The notes under the pieces were generated by a model, which ran no database searches, had not been told where the DNA came from, and saw only the letters and a program-made list of their open reading frames with translations. 64,000 nucleotides of DNA from JAGVSZ01 sp963747775 (lineage in GTDB: Bacteria > Pseudomonadota > Gammaproteobacteria > Burkholderiales > SG8-39): the NCBI GenBank assembly GCA_963747775.1, contig CAVVGT010000005.1, forward strand, positions 1 through 64,000. Reading direction: 5' to 3'. The position numbers and the translations under genes are program-made. Shown here piece by piece: positions 1 through 7,541 of this stretch; position 1 is the stretch's first letter; each line of letters begins with the position of its first letter.

Positions 1-742
1 ATTCGCTGCTTGGCGTCGTCAAGGGAGACGAACTCGTTGACGTTCAAGCACTCGTCGCGCAGCCGGCCGTTGAACGACTCGATGAAGGCGTTCTCCGTAG
101 GCTTGCCAGGCCGTGTGAAGTCGAGCTTCACGCCGTGGCTCCAAGCCCACTCGTCGAGCGACTTCGACGTGAACTCGGTGCCGTGATCGACTGTGATCGC
201 CTTGGGAAGCGGACGGCGTAAGGCGACGGTCCTCAGCGCCTCGACGACGCTCTGCCCGGTGAGCGAGAAACTGGTCTCCAGCATCACACTCTCGCGACTC
301 CACTTGTCGAGCACCGTGAGCACCCGGAATTTCCTGCCGCTTGTGAGCTGATCGTGGACGAAGTCCATGGTCCAGTACTCATTCGCCGTCGTGGCCGCCG
401 GGACCGGACCGCGATGCAGGCTGATGCGTTTGCGCCGTCTCACCCGCATGCGCACCTGTAGCCCCTCGAGACGGTAGAGCCGATGCACACGATTGCGCCC
501 GACCCGCCAGCCTTCGCGGCGCAGCAGGATGTGGATGCGTTCGTAACCAAACCGTGGCCGGCTGTGGGCGAGCTCGCGGATGCGCATGCGCAGCGCCGTT
601 TGATCCTTCGCTTGCGAGCGGTGGTAGAACGTCGCTCGCCGCAGCAGCGCCAGCCGACACGAACGCTGCTTGCTGACCTGGAACCGATCGTGGATCCACA
701 GCGCAATCTCGCGTCGCCGTGCCGGCCTCAGGTCTTTTTTTT
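1..742 (-). CDS. IS3-family transposase OrfB (DDE integrase core), 3' end outside window
   Basis: Catalytic part of the IS3 transposase, normally made as an OrfAB fusion by -1 frameshifting at an A8G run. From that run the minus-strand frame is open to the window edge. It begins KKDLRPARRREIALWIHDRF (HTH_21-like). It continues into the rve core with the first Asp in EYWTMDFVHDQ, the second in VDHGTEF and the Glu in GKPTENAFIESF, so the DDE triad is intact as far as seen. There is no independent start codon with a convincing ribosome site. The paired OrfA is broken by the IS21 insertion, so the protein is probably not expressed. Confidence 0.85.
735..742 (-). other. Programmed -1 frameshift slippery site (A8G)
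   Basis: On the minus strand the OrfA tail reads ILQEVIKKKT-stop. The run of eight A followed by G lets ribosomes slip back one base into the OrfB frame (KKDLRPARRRE). A-rich A6G-type slippery runs at this position are standard for IS3-family OrfA/OrfB junctions. OrfA terminates at 728-730. Confidence 0.65.
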
Positions 743-754
743 GATCACCTCCTG

Positions 755-759
755 CAGGA
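755..759. repeat. 5-bp target site duplication (left copy) of the IS21 insertion
   Basis: CAGGA directly precedes the TGTCA terminus of the IS21 element and is repeated directly after its other end at 3032-3036. Removing 760-3036 joins the two orfA halves and restores the frame DRHILQEVIKKK, confirming the duplication. Confidence 0.9.
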
Positions 760-812
760 TGTCAAGGACAGCCCAAATTTCCCCAGTTGTGGCAATCGAA
801 TTTTCCCCACCC
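760..812 (+). repeat. IS21 terminal repeat (istB side)
   Basis: 53-bp terminus beginning TGTCAAGG and ending TTTTCCCCACCC. It aligns end to end, without gaps, with the complement of 2979-3031, with the C-rich blocks strictly matched. This is the expected transposase binding region. Confidence 0.8.
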
Positions 813-815
813 GGT

Positions 816-1580
816 TCAAGAATCGGTCGTTTCTTCGGCGCGCACCAGGCCGGCCTTCAGTTTCTCTTTGAGCCGGTAGGAATTGCCGCGGATGTTTAGG
901 GTCACGGCGTGATGCAGAAGCCGGTCGAGGATCGCCGTGGCGATCACGCGGTCGCCGAACACCTCGCCCCATGCGCCGAAGCTCTGGTTACTGGTCAGGA
1001 TCATGGGTCCGCGCTCGTAGCGCCGACTCACCAACTGGAAGAACAGATTCGCGCCCAGCCGCTCGATCGGGAGGTATCCGATTTCGTCGATGATCAACAG
1101 GCGCGGCGTGGTGTAGAGCTTCAGTTTCTCCTCGAGCCGCCCCTCGCCGTGTGCTTTGGTCAGCACAGCGATCAGATTGGCCGCCGTGCTGAAGAACACC
1201 CGGTAACCGGCCTCGATTGCTTTGAGGCCCAGACCGACGCTCAAGTGGGTCTTGCCCACCCCCGGCGGGCCGAGGATGACGACGTTGTCGCCGTGTTCGA
1301 TGAAGTGGCAGCTCGCCAGGCTCTGGACCTGTTTCCTGTCGATCGAGGGCTGGTAGCCGAAGTCGAACGTCTCCAGGGGCTTCACGAACGGGAAGCGCGC
1401 CATGCTGGTGCGCATGGTGACGTTCTTGCTCGTCTTGGCCGCCACCTCTTCGCCCAGCACCTGTTCGAGGAAGTCCGAGTAGGCGAGCTCCTTCTCCGCG
1501 GCGTGCTGCAGCAGGGCTTCGAGCCGCTCGCGGCTCTTGAACAGGCGCAGCTTCACCAGGTGCTCGGAGAGCCGCTCCAG
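816..1580 (-). CDS. istB: IS21 helper ATPase IstB
   Basis: AAA+ ATPase that assists the IstA transposase in target selection. It has the Walker A motif GPPGVGKTHL, Walker B LLIIDEIGYLP and the sensor region LTSNQSFGAWGEVFGD, ending in the usual RGNSYRLKEKLK tail. The frame is open upstream to 1757, but that part is istA read out of frame. Family members start just before ERLSEHLVKLRLFKSRERLE, so a non-ATG start near 1580 (CTG) or 1556 (GTG), coupled to the end of istA, is most likely. The start is the uncertain point; the family call is firm. Confidence 0.88.
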   Translation of the reverse strand: MERLSEHLVKLRLFKSRERLEALLQHAAEKELAYSDFLEQVLGEEVAAKTSKNVTMRTSMARFPFVKPLETFDFGYQPSIDRKQVQSLASCHFIEHGDNVVILGPPGVGKTHLSVGLGLKAIEAGYRVFFSTAANLIAVLTKAHGEGRLEEKLKLYTTPRLLIIDEIGYLPIERLGANLFFQLVSRRYERGPMILTSNQSFGAWGEVFGDRVIATAILDRLLHHAVTLNIRGNSYRLKEKLKAGLVRAEETTDS

Positions 1581-1590
1581 TTGGCCGGGT

Positions 1591-2850
1591 TCATGCGGCC
1601 TCCAGGATCTGCTCGTAGATCGCCAGATCGCGCTGCTCGACCGGATTGAAGCGCTCGCCGAGGACCTCCGGCTCAAGGGATACGAGCTTCGCGGTCTGGG
1701 CGTAGCGGGTGCGGGCGTTACGCGCCACCGCGCCAGGGCCGTGCTCGGGTTTGACACTCAGCTCGTAGCGGCCTTCGCGCACCGGGTGCTCCGCCACCAC
1801 GGCGCCGCGGTGACGGATCTGCCAGTGCCCACCGACCCGGAACACCTCGACCGTGGCCCCGATCAGCCGCCAGGGCACCGAGTAACGGTTGGTATCGATC
1901 GCCACCAGCCAATCGCTGGCCACCACCCGAGGCCTCGGCATCGCCGCGAGGAAGCCCGCGCGGCCCGCCAGGGGCGTCAGGGCGTCGGCCTCGCGCGCAA
2001 AGCGCTCGATCGGCGGCTGGTGCGTCGTGCCGTGGATGCGCCGGTCCGCGATGTCGGTCTGCCACGCGGCGAGCTGCTCGTTGAAGTCCTCCAGGTCGCG
2101 GAACACGCGCCCGGGCAGGAAGTTGCGCTTGACGTACTTCACGCCGGACTCCACCTTGCCCTTGGTTTGCGCGCGATAGGGCCGGCACACCCGCGGCTCA
2201 AACCCCCAGTGCCGGGCGAACGCCGCGAAGGTCGGATTCCAGCGCTTGCGTCCCTCGCGCTCGCCCTGAATGACGGTGCGCATGCGGTCGTACAGAATCT
2301 CGCGGGTCACGCCACCGAAGTGCTCGAACCCATGCTCGTGCGCCGCCAAGAGCGATTCCATGCGCTCGTGCTCGTAGCCCTCGGCCCAGCCGCGGCGCGA
2401 GTAGCCCAGCGTCATGACGAAGATGTGCACCTCGACGACCTGCGAGCCCAGGAGCACGCGTACTTCGCCCCAGTCCGCCTGCGCCTGCTCGCCCGGCTCC
2501 GTCTCGAAACGGCATTGCGTGAGCGAGGCCGCAGCCGTCTCGAGCCGCAGCGGCCGCACGGCGTCCCGCACCGTCCCATAACCGCCCTCAAAGCCGCGCT
2601 GCGTGCACAGTTCCTGATAGAGGATTCGCGCCGAGTACCCGACCTGCGCCGCGCGCTCCACGAGCCACGCCCGGTGCGCGTCGAGCAAGGCCTCCCGCCT
2701 CGCCGGCCGCCGGTACGCCTGCCAGCGCACTTGCCGCAGACAGCGACGCACGGTCTTCCTGTCCAGCCCGGTCGCGCGCGCAACCCCCGACACCGTCATC
2801 CCGGCCGCCTTGAGGCGGTGCATCTCCTCCCAACGCTCTTGACCAACCAC
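1591..2850 (-). CDS. istA: IS21-family transposase IstA
   Basis: DDE transposase of the IS21 element. The N-terminal helix-turn-helix reads ERWEEMHRLKAAGMTVSGVA followed by TGLDRKTVRRCL. The rve core follows, with the first Asp in QADWGEV, later GGVTREILYDRMRTV, and the Glu region in KGKVESGVKYVKRNF. A GTG at 2850 preceded by GGGGAGGAG gives 419 residues and the usual family N-terminus (VVGQERWEE). An upstream ATG at 2958 would add 36 residues of low-complexity sequence and is less likely. The stop overlaps the start region of istB, implying translational coupling. Confidence 0.88.
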   Translation of the reverse strand: MVGQERWEEMHRLKAAGMTVSGVARATGLDRKTVRRCLRQVRWQAYRRPARREALLDAHRAWLVERAAQVGYSARILYQELCTQRGFEGGYGTVRDAVRPLRLETAAASLTQCRFETEPGEQAQADWGEVRVLLGSQVVEVHIFVMTLGYSRRGWAEGYEHERMESLLAAHEHGFEHFGGVTREILYDRMRTVIQGEREGRKRWNPTFAAFARHWGFEPRVCRPYRAQTKGKVESGVKYVKRNFLPGRVFRDLEDFNEQLAAWQTDIADRRIHGTTHQPPIERFAREADALTPLAGRAGFLAAMPRPRVVASDWLVAIDTNRYSVPWRLIGATVEVFRVGGHWQIRHRGAVVAEHPVREGRYELSVKPEHGPGAVARNARTRYAQTAKLVSLEPEVLGERFNPVEQRDLAIYEQILEAA

Positions 2851-2978
2851 CGGCTCCTCCCCGCCCACCCCGGGCAAGGACACCCTAACCGGCGCGCCGA
2901 TGTCGCCGCCCTGCAGGGCGGCGACATCGACCACTTCAGCTTCGATCCTCTCCTGCACTGTCCACCTCCGTCGTTAAG

Positions 2979-3031
2979 GGGTGGGGAGATTTCAATTGTC
3001 CTAAGTGGGGAGTTTCGGATTGACCGTGACA
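2979..3031 (-). repeat. IS21 terminal repeat (istA side)
   Basis: Mirror of the 760-812 terminus: read on the minus strand it begins TGTCACGG and ends AATCTCCCCACCC. It lies directly upstream of istA, so it probably also carries the transposase promoter, although no clear -35/-10 pair was identified. Confidence 0.8.
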
Positions 3032-3036
3032 CAGGA
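3032..3036. repeat. 5-bp target site duplication (right copy) of the IS21 insertion
   Basis: CAGGA, identical to 755-759, directly after the IS21 end ...CCGTGACA. Confidence 0.9.
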
Positions 3037-3271
3037 TGTGCCGATCCAGCGTCAGATCGGCCACCAGGCGCTTGAGCCGCGCGTTCTCGTCCGCGAGCTG
3101 CCGGAGCTGGCGCAACTCAGTGACCCCGAGGTTGCCGTACTTCTTCTTCCAGACGTAGAACGTGGCCTCTGAGATGCCCATCTGCCGGCACACATCGGCC
3201 ACCGGCGATCCGGCTTCTGCTTGCCGCAATGCGAAGGTGATCTGTTCCTCGGTGAACCTCGACCGCTTCAT
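3037..3271 (-). pseudogene. IS3 OrfA, 5' part, interrupted by IS21
   Basis: N-terminal helix-turn-helix subunit of the IS3 transposase. It starts MKRSRFTEEQI at 3271 behind AAGGAG and continues VADVCRQMGISEATFYVWKK (HTH_8 type), then a leucine-zipper-like LRQLADENARLKRLVADL. After DRHIL it runs into IS21 sequence. The missing last residues (QEVIKKKT) lie at 728-754 on the far side of the insertion, so the gene was intact before IS21 arrived. An ATG at 3292 would add seven residues; 3271 fits the family better. Confidence 0.85.
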
Positions 3272-3362
3272 CGCTTCTCCTTCCCCTTGCAAGGAGCCTC
3301 AAAGCGACCTTACTCTAGATCCAATCTGTGCCGAGGAACCGGGGTGACGTCATGCCCATGAA

Positions 3363-3439
3363 ACACCTCCTTCAGCGTTAGGTGGAGGTGTCCACATTAT
3401 CGGGTGAGGTGCTCGGTCGGGTCGATCGTGCGGTTAGGC
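3363..3439 (-). other. Possible decayed integron attC region
   Basis: Twenty bases after the stop of the VOC gene the minus strand reads GCCTAAC (3439-3433), matching the attC R'' core RYYYAAC. A second ACCTAAC lies at 3383-3377, and 3363-3370/3384-3391 form a perfect 8-bp stem (ACACCTCC/GGAGGTGT). The required opposite-facing GTTRRRY core is missing, so this is not a functional attC as it stands. It is listed because an integrase fragment and an attI-like core lie on the other side of the two genes. Confidence 0.3.
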
Positions 3440-3459
3440 GTCCGGTTGCCGACCATGAT

Positions 3460-3861
3460 TCAAGGCACTGCAACATTGCTCCACTCGTCATTCTGCAAGA
3501 CGATGCGGTAACCGTCTTGGTCTTCATATGTGTGGCCGCAGGCTTCCCAGAACGGATTGAATGAGGTGACCTGTTTGAATCCGGCGGCCAGCATGTTGTG
3601 GCAGGCGCTTTGCCACTCGGAGAGCGTGGGCAGGTAGAAGACGGCCAGGTCTTCGGCCGTGGGCGTAGGAGCGACCGGATGAGTTCGGCAGTAGGTGAAC
3701 TCGAAGTGGTAGCCCGCACCAGCAACCCCGAGCATGACGCCGTCGAACCCTTCATGGTTTTCGAAGCTGCCGACAACGCGAAGACCAAGGCCCTGACAGT
3801 ACATGGTCCGTGTGCGTGCCAGGTTGGAGACAGGGCGGGCTATTCGCAGATGAGGCGGCAT
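3460..3861 (-). CDS. VOC (glyoxalase/bleomycin-resistance fold) protein, YycE-like
   Basis: 133-residue single-domain vicinal-oxygen-chelate protein. It starts MPPHLRIARPVSNLARTRTM, then GLGLRVVGSF, and ends DQDGYRIVLQNDEWSN, the pattern of the YycE/SMU1112-like branch. The catalytic function of such proteins is usually unknown. The gene follows the cupin gene on the same strand 68 bp downstream. Both lie opposite an integron-integrase fragment, the orientation of cassette genes, and VOC proteins are common cassette cargo. Family call firm, substrate unknown. Confidence 0.8.
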   Translation of the reverse strand: MPPHLRIARPVSNLARTRTMYCQGLGLRVVGSFENHEGFDGVMLGVAGAGYHFEFTYCRTHPVAPTPTAEDLAVFYLPTLSEWQSACHNMLAAGFKQVTSFNPFWEACGHTYEDQDGYRIVLQNDEWSNVAVP

Positions 3862-3929
3862 GGGGTTTGGGTGGAAGGCGTCTGCTCGCTGGAAGGGTTA
3901 CTCCCCATTCGCGACGTCGAGCGCTGGTT

Positions 3930-4412
3930 TCACAAGTAGGGTCTGCCATCTTTGTGGACATACGCCCACTTGTTCGCCACCAACAAGGCCTTGAGATCGT
4001 CGTCTGGATAACTCCCTTCGTCTCCCGGTGTTCTATCGCCGATTTCGAGGTATACGACTTCCTCTGCAGTGTCATTGATCAGGTGGTGCCCGTTCCCGGT
4101 GCCCGCCTTAAAGCCCGCGCACATACCCGGAGAGAGTCGAGTGTGGCCTTCGTCGGTATGTAGCGTTGGGTGCCCCTTCAAGATGTAGACGAACTCGTCT
4201 TGCCTGGTGTGAGCATGACGAAGGGACGAAACTGCGCCGGGGGCTAAGGATGTGAGATTGACTCCAAAGTTGGTGAGGCCAAACACGTCACCAAGCGGGC
4301 GCTTCTCCCTGCCCATCATGCGCGATGCGAACGGCTCGGGATAGCTTGAGGGTCTGGTCCGTGCGGGTGCCTCGGCGGCCGTGATGGCGACTGGATTGGT
4401 GCTTTCCGGCAT
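3930..4412 (-). CDS. Cupin-domain protein
   Basis: 160-residue protein with one cupin barrel. Metal-binding motif 1 is visible as RHAHTRQDEFVYILKG with His, His and Glu in the expected order, followed by LSPGMCAGFKAG and motif 2 GNGHHLIN. The C-terminal DDDLKALLVANKWAYVHKDG resembles cupins annotated as sugar-nucleotide or oxidase-like, but no specific reaction can be assigned. The ATG at 4412 has ACGAGG upstream. It is the first gene after the attI-like GTTAGAC core (28 bp upstream of the start), where the first cassette of an integron would sit. Confidence 0.75.
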   Translation of the reverse strand: MPESTNPVAITAAEAPARTRPSSYPEPFASRMMGREKRPLGDVFGLTNFGVNLTSLAPGAVSSLRHAHTRQDEFVYILKGHPTLHTDEGHTRLSPGMCAGFKAGTGNGHHLINDTAEEVVYLEIGDRTPGDEGSYPDDDLKALLVANKWAYVHKDGRPYL

Positions 4413-4439
4413 GACAACCTCGTGAGGAGGAATGATGAG

Positions 4440-4446
4440 GTCTAAC
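4440..4446 (-). other. attI-like recombination core (GTTAGAC)
   Basis: On the minus strand TAGTTAGACCTC matches the integron core GTTRRRY. It lies between the integrase fragment (plus strand, start at 4563) and the cupin gene (minus strand), where attI is expected. The short motif alone is weak evidence; the position carries the argument. Confidence 0.4.
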
Positions 4447-4562
4447 TAGAATTGGACACCCTAAAATACTGGACATAAAACCAGGCACCAGGTGCATACG
4501 CCCGGCAGCGCTCCGGAAGTCGTTGATCCATCAACGATCCAGTGATCGGGGGCGCCCTAAGC

Positions 4563-4757
4563 ATGGATGGCAAAGACACCTTTGCAGCTTGGCCCAGAAG
4601 GCTCGCGCGGTTGCGCGAGCCGCGCATCGGCTCCCGTACCGAGGCTCAGTGGATTCAAGGGATTAAACGCTTCATCCACTTTCGTGACAAGCGGCACCCG
4701 CCACGGAGGGGTACCTCGAAAGTGGAATCGTCCTTCACGCACCTTGCGGCGCGCGGG
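4563..4757 (+). pseudogene. Integron integrase (IntI-like), N-terminal fragment only
   Basis: About 65 codons encode the SAM-like N-terminal domain of an integron tyrosine recombinase: SRTEAQWIQGIKRFIHFRDK is followed by RHP, then a conserved Gly, KVES and FTHLA. Integron integrases have RTEQAYVxWIKRFIxFHGKRHP and EVEAFLTHLA at the same spacing. Sequence similarity stops at about 4757, at the end of the livG-like gene, so the catalytic domain (Arg/His/Arg/Tyr) is missing and the gene is dead. It faces away from the cupin and VOC genes, as intI faces away from its cassettes. A perfect 9-bp GC hairpin (4600-4621) lies inside it. Confidence 0.65.
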
Positions 4758-4759
4758 AT

Positions 4760-5527
4760 CTACGCCGCCGCCTGCCCCAGATACGCCGCAATCACGCGCG
4801 GATCGTTGAGCACCTGATCCGGCGTCCCCTGCGCGAGCGGCTTGCCGTAGTCGAGCACGAAGATCCGGTCGGCGAGATCCGCGACCATCTGCATGTCGTG
4901 CTCGATCCAGATCATCGGGATGCCGAGCTCGTGCTTGATGCGCAGGACGAACCGCGCCAGGTCCTCGCGCTCGTCGCGGTTGAGGCCCGCCGACGGCTCG
5001 TCGAGCAGGAGCAGCTTCGGCTCGAGCGCGAGCGCGCGGGCGAAGCCGACGAGCTTTTGCATGCCGAAGGGCAGGCTCGAGACGGTCGTATGGCGGTGCC
5101 GCCCGAGCTCGACGAAATCGAGGATCTCCTCGACCACGCGGCGGTGCGCGACTTCCTGCTCGCGAACGCGCTGGCTGAAGAGCGCTTCGCCGACGAGGCT
5201 GGTGCGGAAGCGCGTGTGCCGGCCCACGAGCAGGTTCTCGACGACGGTCAGGTGCGGGAACAGCTCGCCGTGCTGGAATGTGCGTGCGACGCCGAGCCGC
5301 GCGATGTCGTGCGGCTTCATGCCGACGACGTCGTGTCCCTCAAAGCGGATGCGCCCCGCGGCCGGACGGTAGAGGCCGCTGATGCAGTTGAACACGCTCG
5401 TCTTGCCGGCGCCGTTCGGCCCGATCAGCGCGAAGAGCTCGCCGCGCTCGACGGCGAGCGACACGTCGTCGAGGACGACGAGGCCGCCGAAGCGGAGCGT
5501 GACGCTCTCGACCGCGAGCTCAGCCAT
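4760..5527 (-). CDS. Liv-type ABC transporter ATPase (LivG-like)
   Basis: One of two ATPases energising a branched-chain-amino-acid-type (HAAT) importer. Of 255 residues, Walker A is GPNGAGKT at 36-43, Q-loop FQ near 85, a degenerate signature SSLPFGMQK at 150-158, Walker B LLLLDEP at 172-178 and the switch His in WIEHDM at 210. The long insertion between helices after Walker A is typical of LivG rather than LivF. It is the last gene of a six-gene minus-strand operon that begins with an acyl-CoA ligase at 11579, and its start overlaps the preceding ATPase gene by 8 nt. The ligand is unlikely to be a simple amino acid given that neighbour. Confidence 0.93.
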   Translation of the reverse strand: MAELAVESVTLRFGGLVVLDDVSLAVERGELFALIGPNGAGKTSVFNCISGLYRPAAGRIRFEGHDVVGMKPHDIARLGVARTFQHGELFPHLTVVENLLVGRHTRFRTSLVGEALFSQRVREQEVAHRRVVEEILDFVELGRHRHTTVSSLPFGMQKLVGFARALALEPKLLLLDEPSAGLNRDEREDLARFVLRIKHELGIPMIWIEHDMQMVADLADRIFVLDYGKPLAQGTPDQVLNDPRVIAAYLGQAAA

Positions 5528-6338
5528 ACCACCGCCGGCTGCGCCGGTACTGCTTCACCTGCCGGTAGCTGCGCCGCTCGCCCGCCCGCATTTCGCCGGA
5601 GATCCCCAGGTAGAACTCGCGGATGTCCTGGTGGTCCCCGAGCCGCGCCGCGTCGCCGTCGAGGACGACGCGCCCGTTCTCCATGATGTAGCCCCAGTCG
5701 GCGATGCCGAGTGCGACCGGCGCGTTCTGCTCGACGAGCAGGATCGTGATCCCGAGGCGGTCGCGGATTTCCCGCAGCCGCCGCGCGAGGTCCTGCACCG
5801 CGAGCGGCGCGAGCCCGAGCGACAGCTCGTCCACGAGCAGCAGCTCCGGCCCGCACGCGATAGCCGCGCCGATCGCGAGCATCTGGCGCTCACCGCCGGA
5901 GAGATACCCCGCTTCGCGGTCGCGCAGCTCGGCGAGCTTCGGGAAGAACTCGTAGGCGAGCTCGACCAGCCGCCGCGGCACCGCGCCCGGCGCGACCCGC
6001 GGGACGTTCGCGATCAGGTTTTCCGCGACCGAGAGGTTCGGGAAGACCTTGTCGCGCTCGGGCACGAGGACGATCCCGCGCGTCGTGATCTCGTGCGGCG
6101 GCCGGTTCTCGATGCGCTCGCCGCGATGGAACACGGTGCCCGCCGTGACGCGCGCGTCGTCCAGCCCGAGGAAGCCGGAGATGGCGCGCAGCGTGGTGGT
6201 CTTGCCGGCGCCGTTGGTGCCGAGCAGCGCGACGATCTGGCCGCGTTCGACGTGCAGCGTGACGCCTTGCACCGCGGTGATCACGCGGTGATACGTCACC
6301 TCGACCTGCTCGAGCTTCAGCAGCGGCGCGCCGTCCAT
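5520..6338 (-). CDS. Liv-type ABC transporter ATPase (LivF-like)
   Basis: Second ATPase of the importer, 272 residues. It shows Walker A GTNGAGKT at 40-47, signature LSGGE at 146-150 and Walker B LLLVDE at 167-172. The C-terminus is about 30 residues longer than typical LivF and very basic (QVKQYRRSRRWYG). That tail overlaps the start of the next ATPase gene. Its start abuts the stop of the permease gene without a gap, so all transporter genes are probably co-translated. Confidence 0.93.
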   Translation of the reverse strand: MDGAPLLKLEQVEVTYHRVITAVQGVTLHVERGQIVALLGTNGAGKTTTLRAISGFLGLDDARVTAGTVFHRGERIENRPPHEITTRGIVLVPERDKVFPNLSVAENLIANVPRVAPGAVPRRLVELAYEFFPKLAELRDREAGYLSGGERQMLAIGAAIACGPELLLVDELSLGLAPLAVQDLARRLREIRDRLGITILLVEQNAPVALGIADWGYIMENGRVVLDGDAARLGDHQDIREFYLGISGEMRAGERRSYRQVKQYRRSRRWYG

Positions 6339-7406
6339 TTACTTCGTTCCCGAGAGCGGCCTCTGGCGGAACGGCCAGAGGAGGAACCAGTCGCGCACGC
6401 GCCGCCAGATGCCGACCAGCCCTTCGGGCTCGAAGAGCAGGAACAGCACCATCACCAGTCCGAAGGCCGCGTAGTTCACCGCGAAGACGAGGTTCGCATA
6501 GCGCTCCGGCGTAGGCAGCGACGCGATCAGGGCTTCGATCGCATAGGGAAACAGCGTGACGAACGCCGCGCCGAGCAACGCGCCGAGGATCGAGCCCATG
6601 CCCCCGATGATCACCATGGCGACGTACTGGATCGACAGGAACAGCGAGAACGCCTCCACCGAGACGAAGCCGCGGTAGTACGCGAACAGCGCGCCCGCGA
6701 CCGCGGTGAGCGCCGAGCTGACCACGAAGGCGGCGAGCTTGTACGCCGGAACGTTGATGCCCAGGGCCTCTGCGACCGTCTCGTGATCGCGGATCGCGCG
6801 CCATGCCCGCCCGCTGCGCGCGCGCAGGAGATTCAGGCAGAGGACGACCGTTGCCGCGGCAGCGGCGCAGAGCACGAGGTACCAGACGCGCGGGTCGTCG
6901 ACCGCGAATGCCCCGATGGCGGGCGGGTCCACCACGATCCCGGTCGAGAACCCCCGCCGGGTCTCGTACTCGCCGCCGACGTACGCCACCACGAAATAGA
7001 GCGCGAGCGTGCTCACCGCCAGATAGAGGCTGCGGAGCCGCAGGGACGGGAGACCGAATACGACGCCGAGCAGCGCGCCGACGGCCGCGGCGGCGGGGAC
7101 CGTGACCCAGAACGGCGCGTTCACTTCCTTGACCAGGATGCCGACCGTGAATGCGCCGGCGGCGAGCAGGCCCGCATGGCCGAGCGAGACCTGGCCGGCA
7201 TAGCCGGTCAGCAGCATGAGCGCCACCGCGCCGATCGACGCGAGGAAGAACTGGTTCGCCAGATCGAGCAGGAACGCCGACGCGACGAACGGAAACGCCG
7301 CGAGCAGCGCGACGAACACGGCGAGGCTCGCGACCTGGGTGCGCGTGTCGACGAGGCGAATGTCGCGCGCGTAGGTCGTCCGGAAGTAACCGCTGGCGAA
7401 GGGCAT
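6339..7406 (-). CDS. Liv-type ABC transporter permease (LivM-like)
   Basis: Inner-membrane permease of 355 residues with about ten hydrophobic segments. The family signature GYAGQVSLGHAGLLAAGAF lies in the first third, and RARSGRAWRAIRDHETVAEA, the cytoplasmic coupling loop of LivM, in the middle. It pairs with the LivH-like permease to form the channel. The C-terminus (RRVRDWFLLWPFRQRPLSG) is hydrophilic. 135 bp with no recognisable gene or signal separate it from the LivH-like gene, the only sizeable gap in the operon. Confidence 0.92.
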   Translation of the reverse strand: MPFASGYFRTTYARDIRLVDTRTQVASLAVFVALLAAFPFVASAFLLDLANQFFLASIGAVALMLLTGYAGQVSLGHAGLLAAGAFTVGILVKEVNAPFWVTVPAAAAVGALLGVVFGLPSLRLRSLYLAVSTLALYFVVAYVGGEYETRRGFSTGIVVDPPAIGAFAVDDPRVWYLVLCAAAAATVVLCLNLLRARSGRAWRAIRDHETVAEALGINVPAYKLAAFVVSSALTAVAGALFAYYRGFVSVEAFSLFLSIQYVAMVIIGGMGSILGALLGAAFVTLFPYAIEALIASLPTPERYANLVFAVNYAAFGLVMVLFLLFEPEGLVGIWRRVRDWFLLWPFRQRPLSGTK

Positions 7407-7541
7407 CTATAGAGGCTCTAACAAGGTCTTGCGGCTGACGTCATCGCCCGTTCGCGCCGGCGCCAGGCGTTGTCGCCTGTCGTCCGCGCTCGTCCAGCTG
7501 CGCTGCCTCGCGATACCCCGTGACCCATTCGCAGGCCTTCC

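Larger units (their letters stand above)
760..3031 (-). mobile_element. Complete IS21-family insertion sequence
   Basis: A 2272-bp element with istA and istB on the minus strand. Its two ends read inward as TGTCAAGGACAGCCC (760 onward) and TGTCACGGTCAATCC (complement of 3031 downward). They stay alignable for 53 bp, each with TCCCCA at terminal positions 21-26 and CCCCACCC at 46-53, the multiple terminal repeat layout of IS21. It is flanked by a 5-bp direct repeat, CAGGA. Both genes look intact, so the element may still be active. It sits inside orfA of an IS3 element. Confidence 0.92.
1..3352 (-). mobile_element. IS3-family element (IS407-group-like), left end outside window, split by an IS21 element
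   Basis: OrfA and OrfB of an IS3-type transposon lie on the minus strand with an IS21-family insertion between them. The right terminus is placed near 3352, because the minus strand there begins TGACGTCACCCCGG, a TGA-start typical of IS3 ends. The matching inverted repeat lies outside the window, so this boundary is inferred. The insertion destroyed orfA, so this copy cannot make its frameshifted transposase. Immediately outside the element the minus strand carries a good Shine-Dalgarno (GAAGGAGGT) and an ATG-GGC, as if the element landed within the first codons of another gene. Confidence 0.8.

Noticed and set aside
3363..3439. A functional integron attC site
   Set aside because: The two core-like heptamers face the same way and the required opposite GTTRRRY partner is missing; kept only as a possible remnant.
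4600..4621. GGCTCGCGC-GGTT-GCGCGAGCC hairpin as a terminator
   Set aside because: No T-run on either strand and it lies inside the coding sequence of the integrase fragment.
5382..7412. 676-codon plus-strand frame opposite the first Liv genes
   Set aside because: Mirror of the transporter genes with low-complexity Arg/Glu-rich translation; no start signal.
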